Assembly: GCA_030762935.1 (NCBI GenBank)
Contig: CM060895.1
Coordinates: 42,026,001 to 42,090,000 of the forward strand
Length of the DNA stretch: 64,000 nt
Direction: 5' to 3'
Source of the DNA: Hymenopus coronatus
Taxonomy: Eukaryota > Arthropoda > Insecta > Mantodea > Hymenopodidae
Shown here piece by piece: positions 45,140 through 55,066 of the stretch. The translations under genes and the position numbers were made by a program. The notes under the pieces were generated by a model. That model made no database searches, had not been told where the DNA came from, and saw nothing but the letters and a program-made list of their open reading frames with translations. Position 1 is the first letter of the stretch. Every line of letters begins with the position of its first letter.

Positions 45140-45452
45140 ACTCAAGCGCCCGCATGTGGGATTTGTGATGCACAAAACAGCGCTTTGGCGAATTTTCTCC
45201 GGCTCCTCCGATTTCCCTCACCGCTCATTCCACCAATTGCTACATCATCACCTTTCCTGTCATTCATTTCGCTTACATGTCATGTCATCCACTTCCTCAC
45301 GCTCATGCTACTGGCCGACCATTCGTTCCAAATTCTCCATCCTGTCGTTTCGTGCTGTTGGCTCCAGGACAGGCTTCTGACCCCTAGGCATCCGCTTGTA
45401 AGTCTTAGGGGAGTGTCAGTCCTACATACGGGGAGGGTAAGCCAACACGAAA
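45140..45452 (+). repeat. S4 SINE lacking its tRNA head
   Basis: From CAAGCGCCCGCATGTGGGATT through AGCGCTTTGGCGAATTTTC, CACTTCCTCACGCTCATGC and TCTGACCCCTAGGCATCCG to CATACGGGGAGGGTAAG. It matches 55067-55415 block by block. The 119-codon frame here is a by-product. Confidence 0.75.
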
Positions 45453-45727
45453 AATGGTAAAAAATACCTTTACAGTATTTGCATCAAAAGAATACTTATA
45501 TGCTTCTATTCATAAAATATGTGAAATATAATTAACGAAAGCAAAATAATAAAGCAATCTACTTAATATGCTTAAATTTACAAAATTCTAAACTACGTTT
45601 AGAACATTCTGTTGTTGATTCATGCTAACAAATCCGAAGAAGATGTGTATCGTTACTACCGTCTTCCAGAACCGGTAGTTCGTCGCAACTGGGATGTAAC
45701 TACACCAGGTGGTCCAACTGCCAAGTA

Positions 45728-46262
45728 GGCGTATGCAGATATCCCTTTATGCGTTAAAAGAGTTGCAGAATTCAACAGGGCTATTTAAAAGCTATTTCAA
45801 TGGGGCAAGTTCAAACCCGCCAGTAGAGACCAGGGCAAGCGCCATCCTCGCTTTAGGGTCGCGCCGTGGCCGAGTGGTTAGACCACTCGCCTCCCACCTA
45901 GACGGCCCTCCAAGTGACCGCATGTAAGATTTGTGGTGGGCAAAGCGGCTCAGGGTCGAGATTTCTCCGGGTTCTCCGGTTACCCCCGTCATCACTTGCA
46001 ACCGGTGCTCCATCTTCATTTCATGTATTATCAATGTCATCGCCTGCGGTGCCATAGTAGCAAAAGCGGACGTTAAACACTGTAAAAATAATCCTCGTCT
46101 TATCTCTCGCATTGAGCGCGACCCGCTCACAGACTCCGCTGTCAGCAAGATATAAAACGACCGCTCTCGCCAGTATTCCACTGGCAGGCTTTAACTTTTT
46201 AACTTGAAATAGTTCCGTTGCGTTATGCAACTCTTTTAATATCTTGAAGGATATCTCCATAC
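45728..46262. repeat. inverted repeat flanking the S4 SINE
   Basis: Arms at about 45728-45840 and 46160-46262 share, in opposite orientation, GGAGATATCC-type starts, TTAAAAGAGTTGCA, the AGTTCAAACC/AAGCCTGCCAGT stretch and AGAC.AGGGC. The translated arms are also similar (ALKELQNSTGLFK versus ILKELHNATELFQ). No known family was recognised. Confidence 0.55.
45863..46137 (+). repeat. S4 tRNA-derived SINE, complete head
   Basis: Head GCGCCGTGGCCGAGTGGTTAG then CCACTCGCCTCCCACC is a strong A-box tRNA-like start of the Ser/Leu type. The body has TAAGATTTGTGGTGGGCAAAG, GAGATTTCTCCGGGTTC and GCCTGCGGTGCCATAGTAGC, ending AAACACTGTAAAAATAATCC. It is flanked on both sides by an inverted repeat of about 100 bp (see findings). 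Confidence 0.78.
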
Positions 46263-46318
46263 GTGATATACGGGACAGTTAAGCCATCTAGTTTACAATA
46301 TATCAGCCATCTCCAGTA

Positions 46319-47208
46319 CAAAAAAAAAAAAAAAAAAAAAAATCTGATGTGTTCCATTCACAGACTTTCTCTATATCTCTGTAACAAATTATTATTAATA
46401 AGCTTATTCTTTTATTTATTTCACGCTAATTGAGAAAAATTAGAAGAAATAGTCTTATTTCTTGCTTTATTGTAAGTAGAAGCGAAATAAGGGAGTACCA
46501 TAGGTTAAAGTGAAAGCCAAAAAGCTGGTTGCTATGTGACTGCAGTTTGTTTGTTTATATGGACACGAGTTGGCAAATTCCTGTATCAGAAAAGTATAAG
46601 TTTTTCAAAGCTGAAACCAAAAACAAGGAATATCTACAAAATGATCAACTCCAAGAAAAAAATGCATATAACATAAATTGGGTGTTTTAACGTACTTTAC
46701 ATTTTTTGAGGGTTAAATTTTTGTCCATCTCTTACGGTTTAGTAGTTATGCAAAATCCATCCAGAATAAAGTAGTCTTCAGAGGCTATTCCCAGAAAATT
46801 CAAGATATACACTTTATTTGTCAGGTAAATATCTTTAATATACGATATTTTATTCAAAATGGTTAGAGACATTTTTGAGAAAATCAAAATTTTCGAAAAA
46901 AGTTCCATGTAAAGGGTAGTTGGGGGTGGGGAGATTTACTTGAAAATCTTCGTGTCGCATCCTTGGAAGATACCAAACTTAAATACCAAGTTTGGTATAT
47001 AACGGTCTTCTCATTTTTGAGCTATGCTGCCCACTGACACACACACACACACATAGACACAGATAGACACACACGGACATTTTTCTAAAAATGCTTTTTT
47101 TGGATTCAGGAGGTCTCAAAACATGTATTTCCGGTGAAATCTCGGTATCGGGTGCATTACAATACCTTCTCTATACACTATGTACATAGCACGTATAGAG
47201 AAAGTAAA
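46319..47208 (-). repeat. PHR full-length copy
   Basis: Begins with a 23-base A run and AATCTGATGTGTTCCATTCAC, and ends CTATACACTATGTACATAGC then GTATAGAGAAAGTAAATAA. CA block at about 47037-47085. A deletion of a few bases removes GAATTTTTG near the head. Confidence 0.92.
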
Positions 47209-47904
47209 TAAAAAAAGAATAATTTCATTCCCTTTGCTAATAAACATCACAGAACAAAATGTAATGGTACCTTATGTTAATTTAAGGCATAATCAGAACA
47301 GTACTCTTCGTTTTACCTGAAGTAATATCCTCAAGCGTATGACAGTATCAAATTTATCGGTCAAAACTCCATCAAGCGGAGGCCTCCGTGAAAAGGAAGT
47401 CAGGACATTCTTTTGGTGTTTTAAACATGAGAGATATGTGAGGTGTTTACCTGCCTTTTCTGAATATTTGCTTATGAGGTGCTATAGCAAGAACATACGA
47501 GAAGACGAAAGGGATGCAAATAGAAAAGAATTGATGGATATATTTTTGATGAGAATATCTCTATGCGACGATTAAAAAACTTTCTTTTCCTCGGGGACAG
47601 CGGAATTATGTTAATGACTGAGCAAAAGCATTAATGATAAAATCAGTCACTGGCTGGAACAGAAGCCTGGTGTACACTCAAAGTGTCTTGATCAATTTCT
47701 ACTGCAGCCCGTAATTACAATCAAGGTAAAACCATTTAAAGAAACCGACCATAAACAACGCAATTATTAAATCTTTGAGGCCCCCATTGGGGTTCTGTGC
47801 CTTATATTAACTCTAAAACGCGAACACACCCGCTGTGGATTTAAAGGCATGAATGAGGTTTCTTCAGATAAATAAATGTGATGGTACATAGATCATTACG
47901 CATG
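47209..47904. other. left part of a tandem segmental duplication
   Basis: From about 47585 it aligns with about 48640-48940: the GTTAATGACTGAGCAAAAGC block and the identical GAGGCCCCCATTGGGG block (47777-47792 and 48847-48862) recur 1,070 bp apart. The 78-codon frame at 47339-47575 has no known motif. Confidence 0.5.
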
Positions 47905-48442
47905 TATAATGTATTGTATTTCACCCAAAATTTCACCGAAAATGAATATTTTAAGGACTCCTGAATTAAAAAACAACACAATTTTATGTATATTTGTGTC
48001 TGTCAACATCATAATTCAAAATAAAAAAGTCAGTTACACACCAAACTTGGTGTTTACTGTAATCTGGATAACGTTTACATAACTGATAAACAATAAAAGA
48101 CAAAATATTACTACATAAAATGTAGATCTCGTAAAATAAAACGCCTAATTTATGCCACATACATTTTTTGTAGAGTTGACCATTTCCGAGATACTCTTTT
48201 TCTTCCTGGCCATGAAAGGATAAAGAAAATGTTATTGAGTCACATAGCGACAAGCTCTTAAAAATATTTGACTTTTGTTTTAGCTTAGTATTTCCCCTTA
48301 TTTCTCTTATACCAGCAAGGAAAAAGTAATAAGATAATTTATACTAATGATTAGCATAAAGCAGATAGAAGAATAACTTTTTATAAGAGAAGTTTGTTGC
48401 AGAATAGTTAAACGTTATATTAATAGAATACATCGAATTTGT
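47905..48442 (+). repeat. PHR copy with internal deletion (duplication unit 1)
   Basis: Head trace GTATAATGTATTGTATTTCACC, then GT block and TTGGTGTTTAC. It jumps over the central 200 bp to ACATAACTGATAAACAATAA and continues to TTAATAGAATACATCGAAT. It is diverged more than most copies. Confidence 0.75.
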
Positions 48443-48939
48443 TAACATAATGCACATGGAAACGTCCCTCCTGCATCCTGCACTATGATCGACGCTATCC
48501 CTCGCCTCATCTTTGAGAAAGTAGAAGATGAAGGAAGGTGAAATTCATACATATCGATAGAGAAGAATGTATGATTATAATAAAATTGATAAACATATCC
48601 AATGGATAAATGGAAACATTTTTCACAAAGTAAAGCGGACTAAATGTTAATGGCTGAACAACAATCTTTATGATAAACCCAGGACTGACTGTAGCAGAAA
48701 ACTGATGCAAATGCAAATGTGTCTCGATCACCAATCTACCTGCATTTCGTTATTACCTATATACAGGCATCATTCAGTGTGAAAAGCCACTATAAAAAGA
48801 AGAAAAAACAAGAACTTTTATGCCCCAATTTCCATATTAAATTATTGAGGCCCCCATTGGGGATTCTGTGACGTAGTTTAGCTCTAAAACCAAGAAGGAG
48901 CCCATAGGGGATTTAGTTGCATAAATGACTTGACTACCT
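48443..48939. other. second unit of the segmental duplication, non-PHR part
   Basis: From about 48640 it repeats, with heavy divergence, the sequence left of the previous PHR copy. The best-conserved part is GAGGCCCCCATTGGGG at 48847-48862. Overlapping frames have no motif. Confidence 0.5.
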
Positions 48940-49655
48940 TCTCTAGCACGTACAATATACACATTAGGTATTGTATTCCATTTGATACCGAGATCTCGCT
49001 ATAAATACATATTTAGAGAATTCCTGAACTAAAAAGAAAGTATTTAAGTCCATGTGGTGTTCATGTGAACAGAATAGTTCAAAAACGAAAAGTTGGATAA
49101 ATAAAAACTTGAGTTTTAAGTTCAGTATCTTCCAAGGATGCCAGTGGGATGATTTTTCGAAATTTTCGATTTTCACAAAAACTGGTCTAACAATTTTGAT
49201 GAAAATACCATATATTAAAGAAAGACAAATTATTACATAGGTATCTTCAATTCTCTGGAAATAGTCTCTGAAGCCCTCTTCATTCTGAATGACTTTTGTA
49301 CATCATGTAAACCGTAGGAGAGACAAAAATGTAGCTCACGTTAAAACACACAACTTAAGTAAAATAGAGTATTTTTGTAGAGTTAAGCATTTCCTTGTTT
49401 TTAGTTTAAATTTTCAAATTATACTTTTCTCAAATGAAATGTATAATTAGCTTTTTCCTCATGCTGAGCATGTAAGGAGAACGGAATTTAAACGTAATCA
49501 CATAGTGTCCAGCTCTTAAAAGATTTGACTAATATATAAGACCACATCTGTTAATGTTTATCTTGATTAGCATGAAACAGATACAAGAATAAGCTTTTGT
49601 GAGAATAGTTTGTTGTAGAATAGGTACAGAAAATGAAGGTAACATTTAAGATCCT
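48940..49655 (+). repeat. PHR copy (duplication unit 2)
   Basis: Head trace CTACCTTCTCTAGCACGTAC, CCAAGGATGCCAG, AAACCGTAGGAGAGAC and GATTAGCATGAAACAG, ending near GAAGGTAACATTTAAGAT. It sits at the same place in the duplicated unit as the copy at 47905. Confidence 0.78.
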
Positions 49656-49719
49656 ATGTAATTTCTTGGATATCTTGGACAATATTCGTAATGTAAAATA
49701 TTAACACACAAACTGAACG

Positions 49720-50140
49720 AGCGAGTTGGCTCTGCGGTAACGTGTGGGGCTTGGAATTGGAGGTGCCAGGCTCGATTATCGTTGCCTAGACAATAAGCGA
49801 ATGGTGAAGTGGGATCTCATCTACTGCGATTTCATCTCCCACCTTTCCATTTCCGTTTCAGATGTGCCTCTAAGTTTCGCGGTGTGAGCGGTACCGGTAC
49901 CGCGGATGGTTGTTCCATGGAAAGAGTATTCCCCGTGGACACTAGAGGGCTTCCTGGATGTAGGAGTGGTTCGCCACCCTCTTTGCTCGCTGCAGAAGTG
50001 GGTCAGATCTTCAATCCAGGAATTGTTAGAGACGCTTGACTGGGACTTGAGCCACATCCTTTACTTATCCATCCCTTCTGGGGGATATTATCCGTAATAG
50101 ACCTGCGTAGGTTGCAGTTGTAGTTTAACTTAACCTAACC
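49720..50140 (+). repeat. S9 SINE
   Basis: A tRNA-like head GCGAGTTGGCTCTGCGGTAAC with a weak B box (GGCTCGATTATCG), a body with ATTTCATCTCCCACC, CGGTGTGAGCGGTACCGG, ATTCCCCGTGGACACTAG and TCCATCCCTTCTGGGGGAT, and an end TAACTTAACCTAACC. It shares its middle with 25930-26105. Confidence 0.6.
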
Positions 50141-50504
50141 AACACCAAGACTTCTGTCTGGCGAGCACCATCCTATATATCTTAACATTTTGCTCCATAA
50201 TTAAACTAAATATTCAGAAACATAGAGTTGAAATATTCAACAAAAATAAAGATTTTCTACCTCATTTCCTTGAAACACATACATTCTTTATGATGCACCT
50301 AAAGGCTTGTAACGTTATTGTATTGAAGATATAGCATAATCAAAAGAATACTAAACGCGTGCATCGGCCGGCTATTGGATGGGTCACCCGCGTGGCAGAC
50401 GAGCATTCTACCACTGAACCACCGACGCTTGAGTTGAGCTTAATGGAAGCTAATGTTTTCTACCTTTGAACATACACAATAAGGAACAATAGGTATTAAA
50501 TAAA

Positions 50505-50570
50505 TGCATCGGCCGAGAATCGAACCCGGGCCGCCCGCGCGGCAGCATTCCACCACTCAACCACCGAGGC
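50505..50570 (-). pseudogene. tRNA-Gly pseudogene (array copy 2)
   Basis: Good T arm (GAATCGAACCCGGGC as read on plus), but a deletion of about five bases in the anticodon-to-D-arm region removes the normal fold. Confidence 0.75.
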
Positions 50571-50913
50571 CTGAGTTGTGCTTATAAGAAGCTGATGTTT
50601 TCTACTTTAGAAAATACACAATAAGGAACAATATAAATAGGTGCTTCGGCCGAGAAACGAACGCTGGCCGCCCTCGTAACAGGCAGGAATTTTACCACCA
50701 AACCACTGAGTTGTGCTTATAAGAAGCTGATGTTTTCTACTTTGGAACATACACAATAAGGAACAATATAAATGAGTGCATCTGCCGGGAATTGAATCCG
50801 GACCGCCCGCGTGGCATGCAGTTACCGCTGAGCCACAGATGATTGGATTGTGTTTCTACCAAGCTGGTGTTTTCTACTTTGGAACATACACAATAAGGCT
50901 CAATATAAATAAG

Positions 50914-50984
50914 TGCACCTGCCGGGAATCGAATCCGGACCGCCCGCGTGGCAGGCAGGCATTCTACCGCTGAGCCACAGATGC
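50914..50984 (-). pseudogene. tRNA-Gly(GCC)-like copy 5, probably a pseudogene
   Basis: 71 nt. The acceptor stem pairs GCATCTG with CAGGTGC and the anticodon loop is CTGCCAC (anticodon GCC). The B box begins GATTCGATTCC instead of GGTTCGATTCC, so the conserved 53-61 pair of the T stem is lost. It could still be transcribed weakly. Confidence 0.7.
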
Positions 50985-51054
50985 TTGGATTGTGCTTTTA
51001 CGAAGCTGGTGTTTTCTTCTCTGGAACATACACAAAAGGAACAATATAAATAAG

Positions 51055-51125
51055 TGCATCGGTCGGGAATCGAATCCGGACCGCCCGCGTGGCAGGCAGG
51101 CATTCTACCACTGAGCCACAGATGC
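51055..51125 (-). pseudogene. tRNA-Gly(GCC)-like copy 6, probably a pseudogene
   Basis: 71 nt with anticodon loop CTGCCAC and the same B-box G-to-A change as copies 4 and 5. The acceptor end has further changes (GCATCTG opposite CCGATGC), giving mismatches. Confidence 0.7.
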
Positions 51126-51220
51126 TTGGATTGTGTTTCTACGAAGCTGGTGTTTTCTACTTTGGAACATACACAATAAGGCACAATATAAATAAGTACA
51201 TCGGCCGAGAATCGAAGCTG

Positions 51221-51787
51221 CGCAACCATTGACAAGCGGGACCCAACCCGCAAATATCGGCACAGGATGCACACAACGCATTTAGTCTCTCCATTAGCAT
51301 GTGGAAGAAATTAAGTTGCATGACAAGCAGGCACTCCCTACACAAACTAAATAGGTAGATAATTTAGCGATTAACACTTCACCTTATTAAAAAGCATGTA
51401 AGTCCACTGGATCGCTCAGGTTTCGTGGGCAATTCCAGTTATCAACACTGACGACCTCACATGCAATGCATGCCAGCATACGAGCTTGCACATTCTAAAC
51501 GGGCTGCTATGCGGGACCCGACTAACCCATGCCAGGAGCCAGGAGCCAGGAGTCAGGAGCAGGAACTAGTCGCCCGAGTGTACTCGGGCGGGGGCAAATC
51601 ACCACGGTACCTATCCGCTTTTCTCGCGGATTTACCCGTGTGATATAAAAGATGTAGTCTAATGCAAGCGTTTTTGTCTGTGTCAAAGTAATTGGGCAGG
51701 GTGTTTCCCTCTGTGCAGCCGGCGCGGGCTGACTTATAGCTGCACGACACACTCAGCATGTTACGCTTAATTCCTGGAGGGTTTTTT
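51221..51787. other. GC-richer insert with minisatellite and hairpin
   Basis: Separates the array from the next PHR copy. A CCAGGAG-type 7-bp minisatellite (51532-51566, about 4.5 units) is followed by the near-perfect palindrome CGCCCGAGTGTACTCGGGCG (51571-51590, 9-bp arms, 2-base loop). No coding function was recognised. Confidence 0.5.
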
Positions 51788-52640
51788 ACTTCCTCTACTC
51801 GTGCTATGTACATAGTGTATAGAGAAGGTATTGCACTCCCCCCAAAAATTCTTTACCGAGATTTCACCGGAAATATATGTTTTAGGGTTTCCTGTATATA
51901 AAAAAAAGCATTTTCGGAAAAAGGTCCGTGTGTCTGTGAACACGATAACTCAAAAACGAAAAGTCGGTAAAATACCAAAGTTGGTGTTTAAGTTTAGTAT
52001 CTTCCAGGGATGTGACACGGAGCTTATGAGAAAAATCCTGCCACCCCATACTACCCTTTCATGAAACTTTTTTCGAAAATTTTGATTTTCTTAAAACTGG
52101 CTCTAGATTTTGATTAAAATAGAGTGTATTAAATATATTTACCAGACAAATAAAATGCATAACTTGAATTTTCTGGGAAGAGCCCCTGAAGACTACTTTA
52201 TTCTGGATGAATTTTACGAAATTTTGCATTACTGCTAAACCGTATGAGATGGACAAAAATTTAACACACAAAATCTGTAGAGCACGTTAAAACATACAAT
52301 TTATGTCACATACATTTGTTTCGTGGAGTTGATCGTTTTTGAGATATTCCTTTATATGAGTTTCAGATTTGAAAAACTTATACTTTTCTCATACATTTCT
52401 CAAATTTGTCAGCTCCTGTCTATACAAACAAGTCACATAGCAACCAACTTTTGACTACCACTTTAACCTATGGTACTGCTTTATTTCGCTTCTACCTACA
52501 AGAAAGCAAGTAGCAAGACTATTTCTGCTATTTTTTTCTCGATTAGCCTGAAGTAAATAGAGTCATTACCTTTTTAGCACTAATTTGTTGCAGATATGTA
52601 GAGAAAGTTGTGTGAATGGAACACATAAGATTTTTTAATG
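51788..52640 (+). repeat. PHR full-length copy
   Basis: Head ACTTCCTCTACTCGTGCTATG with ACATAGTGTATAGAGAAGG. The GT block is reduced to one short run. It ends GTGAATGGAACACATAAGAT plus a T run. It lies between the tRNA-Gly array and the two tRNA-Gly copies at 52.76-52.95 kb, so it may have split an originally longer array. Confidence 0.92.
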
Positions 52641-52756
52641 TATATACCGCACTCGAACGTGCAGCTCCACATATCCTGCTATCCATTACACATCGGCTAG
52701 GGGTCGTTGCAAGAATGCATTTTCCCCTCCGCGGTATAATAATAAATAAATAAAAT

Positions 52757-52810
52757 TGAAGACGAGCCGCCCGAGTGGCAGGCGAGTATTCTTCTACTGA
52801 ACCACCGATG
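52757..52810 (-). pseudogene. tRNA-Gly pseudogene (T arm missing)
   Basis: Keeps the anticodon-side sequence GCCCGAGTGGCAGGCGAG and CTGAACCACCGATGC. The T-arm side is replaced by GAAGACGAGCC. The downstream flank TTGTGGTTATAAGAAGCTAA is the same as in the array. Confidence 0.75.
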
Positions 52811-52882
52811 CTTGACTTGTGGTTATAAGAAGCTAATGTTTTCTATTTTTGAACATATACAATAAGGCACAATATAAATAAG

Positions 52883-52953
52883 TGCATCGGCCGGGAATCG
52901 AACCCGGGTCGCCCGCGTGGCAGGCGAGCATTCTACCACTGAACCACCGATGC
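52883..52953 (-). tRNA. tRNA-Gly (anticodon GCC)
   Basis: Read on the minus strand, it begins GCATCGGTGGTTCAGTGGTA and ends CGGCCGATGCA. The acceptor stem (GCATCGG/CCGATGC), the D arm, the anticodon stem CTCGC/GCGGG with loop CTGCCAC (anticodon GCC at 52919-52921) and the T arm CCGGG-TTCGATT-CCCGG all pair perfectly. A box TGGTTCAGTGG and B box GGTTCGATTCC are intact. It decodes GGC/GGU. The CCA end is not encoded, as usual in animals. There is no TTTT within about 40 bases of the 3' end (the flank reads CTTATTTATATTGTGCC), so termination would have to use a weak T-rich site. It is the only fully intact member of the cluster. Confidence 0.92.
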
Positions 52954-53282
52954 TTGAGCTGTATTTACAAGAATCTGATTTTTCTACTCTGAAACATGTA
53001 CAATCAATTTTAAACACTGCTTCTATTTTTGTAAATCTAGAAGACCACCATATGACGTAGTGACTTTAGTGTAGTTATTTTCTATGAATAAAAGTTTATT
53101 TCTATTCTTGCCATTGCATACTTCCTTTAGTAGACTCTTGTGGCACATATAACAGTTGTCTCCAAGTATGATTCAAGTTTCGTCGAGCTATATTACTTGA
53201 CAGTGACACAGCATCCGAATGTTACTTACCAGTGTAGCACCTGTATAAAATCAAGGTAAAGCACGGTTTGAAACTCTATCGA

Positions 53283-53497
53283 TGTTGCCAAATTTAGAGG
53301 AATTTCAGGCCGCATTGTAGCAATGTATGCTTCGGTATACTCGAATGCGTACGAACAACTGTTTTCAAAATTAATTTATTCTAAATTTCGTATGTGCGAT
53401 GACACCCTTGTCTCAATATTACGTCTCTCTATCCATGCTATCCAGCCTGACGTAAATAACTTAGTACCACGAAAAAGGTGCCAGCGGTCCACTACTC
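53283..53497 (+). pseudogene. hAT transposase C-terminal remnant
   Basis: A frame from about 53308 reads GRIVAMYASVYSNAYEQLFS then KLIYSKFRMCDDTLVSILRL, IHAIQPDVNNLVPRKRCQ. This matches the hATC dimerisation region as found in ZBED/GTF2IRD2-type proteins (F.STY.CEQ.FS.MK..KS..R..L.DEHL...LRIA...I.PDI..L...K.CQ). SMLPNLEEFQ just upstream belongs to it in another frame, so there is a frameshift near 53305. Nothing of the catalytic core was found. Confidence 0.6.
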
Positions 53498-53694
53498 GCC
53501 CTTCAACAGTAGACAGGGTTACCTCGACTTATACTTCACTCTGTGTGTGTAGTTTGCAGGTTGCAAGTGTCTGCCGCCACTGACATGCCGAGAAGAGTAA
53601 AACAGCTGGTTCTAGTGCAATGGGAAGTGCAAGGAGAGTGAAAGTATACTACCCCTCCTGAAGTATCTCCCCATCCCTGTATTTGATATAAATT

Positions 53695-54180
53695 ATGTTT
53701 TTTTTACGTAATCTAAATATTTTGTTTAATACCATTTTTTATCTCTTTACTGTTTACCAGTTATGCATAAATCATTCAGAATTACGACTACAGAGGCTTT
53801 TTGCAGAAAATTCAAGATGTACATTCTATTTATCATAAGAATGTCTTAAACACGTGGTACGTTAATCAAAATCGTTAGAGCCATTTTTATCAAAATTACA
53901 TTTTCAAAAATTTGATAATGTAAAGGGTAGTTGAGTTGGGGAATTTTCCTGAAAAGCTTCGAATCACATCTTTTGAAGATACTGAACTTATATATGAAGT
54001 TTGGTATTTAACCGATTTTTCATTTCTGAGGTATGCTGTTTCCAGGCACACACACGGATATATGGGCACCCCTATGAAGAGAAAGTAAACTGCTTTTTGC
54101 AAACAGATCTCAAAATATGTATTTTCAATGAAATAAATATATCGAATTTTGGGGTGGAATACGATATTTTCTCGCACCTT
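53695..54180 (-). repeat. PHR fragment (head half)
   Basis: From TTTTTATCTCTTTACTGTTTACC to GTGGAATACGATATTTTCTCGC. It ends exactly where the plus copy's palindrome begins, so both share one head. Confidence 0.8.
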
Positions 54181-55046
54181 TTTATTTTCTCTAACACGCA
54201 TGTACTATGTATGTACCTACATATATAGTAGGTAGAGAAGATATTGTATTCCATCTAAAATTCGATAGCGAGATTTTGCCTAAAATAAATGTTTTATGGT
54301 CCTCTGAACCCAAAACAAGTAGTTTTAGAAAAAGGTCCGCGTGTATATGTGTGGTCCGTGTACATCATAACTCAAAACCGAACATTCGGTTAAATACCAA
54401 ACTTGGTACTTAAGTTTAGGATGCGACACGAACATTTTTAGAAAAATCCCGCCCCCCAAACTACACTTTGTATTTTTCAACATTTTCGATTTTCTAAAAC
54501 GATTTTGATTAAAATGGCATAAGTAAATTACAGATGTTTACTTGGAAAATAAAATGTATATCCTGAATTTCTTGGAAATAACTTCTGAAGCCCTCTTCAT
54601 TCTGAATGACCTTTTGTATAACTGGTAAACCGTAAGAGATAGTCAAAATCTTACTACACCAAAAACATTTTAAGTTAAACACTCGATTTAAGTCATGTAC
54701 GTTTTTGAGGAGTTAACCATTTGCGATATATTCCTTATTATTGGTTTCAATTTTAAACAACTCAAACTTTTCTTAAACGGAAAGTCACCTTTCCTTTTAT
54801 ATATTTTGTTTGTTTTAATGTTCCTTGCAAAGAGAACCGTATTTCAATTGGTTCACCTTTTAAAAGATTTGACTATCGTTTTAGGCTCGTGTGTTCCCTT
54901 CAAGGAAGCAAGTAATAAGGTCATTTCTCCTAGTGTTTATCTCGATTAGCATGATTGATGTAAATTAAAGAGTAATCTTTTATAAGGACAATTTGTTTAT
55001 GGAACAACTAGAGAAAGTCATGTGAATGGAACACATCAGAGGTTTT
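54181..55046 (+). repeat. PHR full-length copy, extended palindrome
   Basis: Head TTTTCTCTAACACGCATGTAC, TATGTATGTACCTACATATA and GTAGGTAGAGAAG, longer than usual. Subfamily tail with TTCTTAAACGG. It ends GTGAATGGAACACATCAGAG plus a short T run. Confidence 0.9.
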
Positions 55047-55066
55047 AAGTAGGTGATGAGAAGCCA

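Larger units (their letters stand above)
50360..51220 (-). repeat. tandem array of degenerate tRNA-Gly(GCC) copies
   Basis: Seven tRNA-like units on the minus strand start (plus-strand left edge) at 50360, 50505, 50642, 50777, 50914, 51055 and 51197, a period of 135-145 bp. Each is joined to a conserved flank with AGCTGATGTTTTCTACTTTGG, ACATACACAATAAGG and AATATAAATAAGTGC, so the repeated unit is tRNA plus about 68 bp. Copies at 50914-50984 and 51055-51125 are full length (71 nt). Those at 50360, 50505, 50642 and 50777 carry indels, and the one at 51197 is cut after about 24 nt. The frames across the array are by-products. Confidence 0.9.

Noticed and set aside
45101..45460. 119-codon frame
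   Set aside because: Produced by an S4 SINE; the same region in the 55 kb copy has different frames.
50360..51220. CRISPR-like array
   Set aside because: Units are tRNA-derived, spacers are conserved rather than unique, and the genome is eukaryotic.
50900..51274. 124-codon minus frame with an internal 44-residue repeat (WLSGRMPACHAGGPDSIP)
   Set aside because: It is the translation of the tandem tRNA-Gly units (B box and anticodon arm give GGPDSIP), not a repeat protein.
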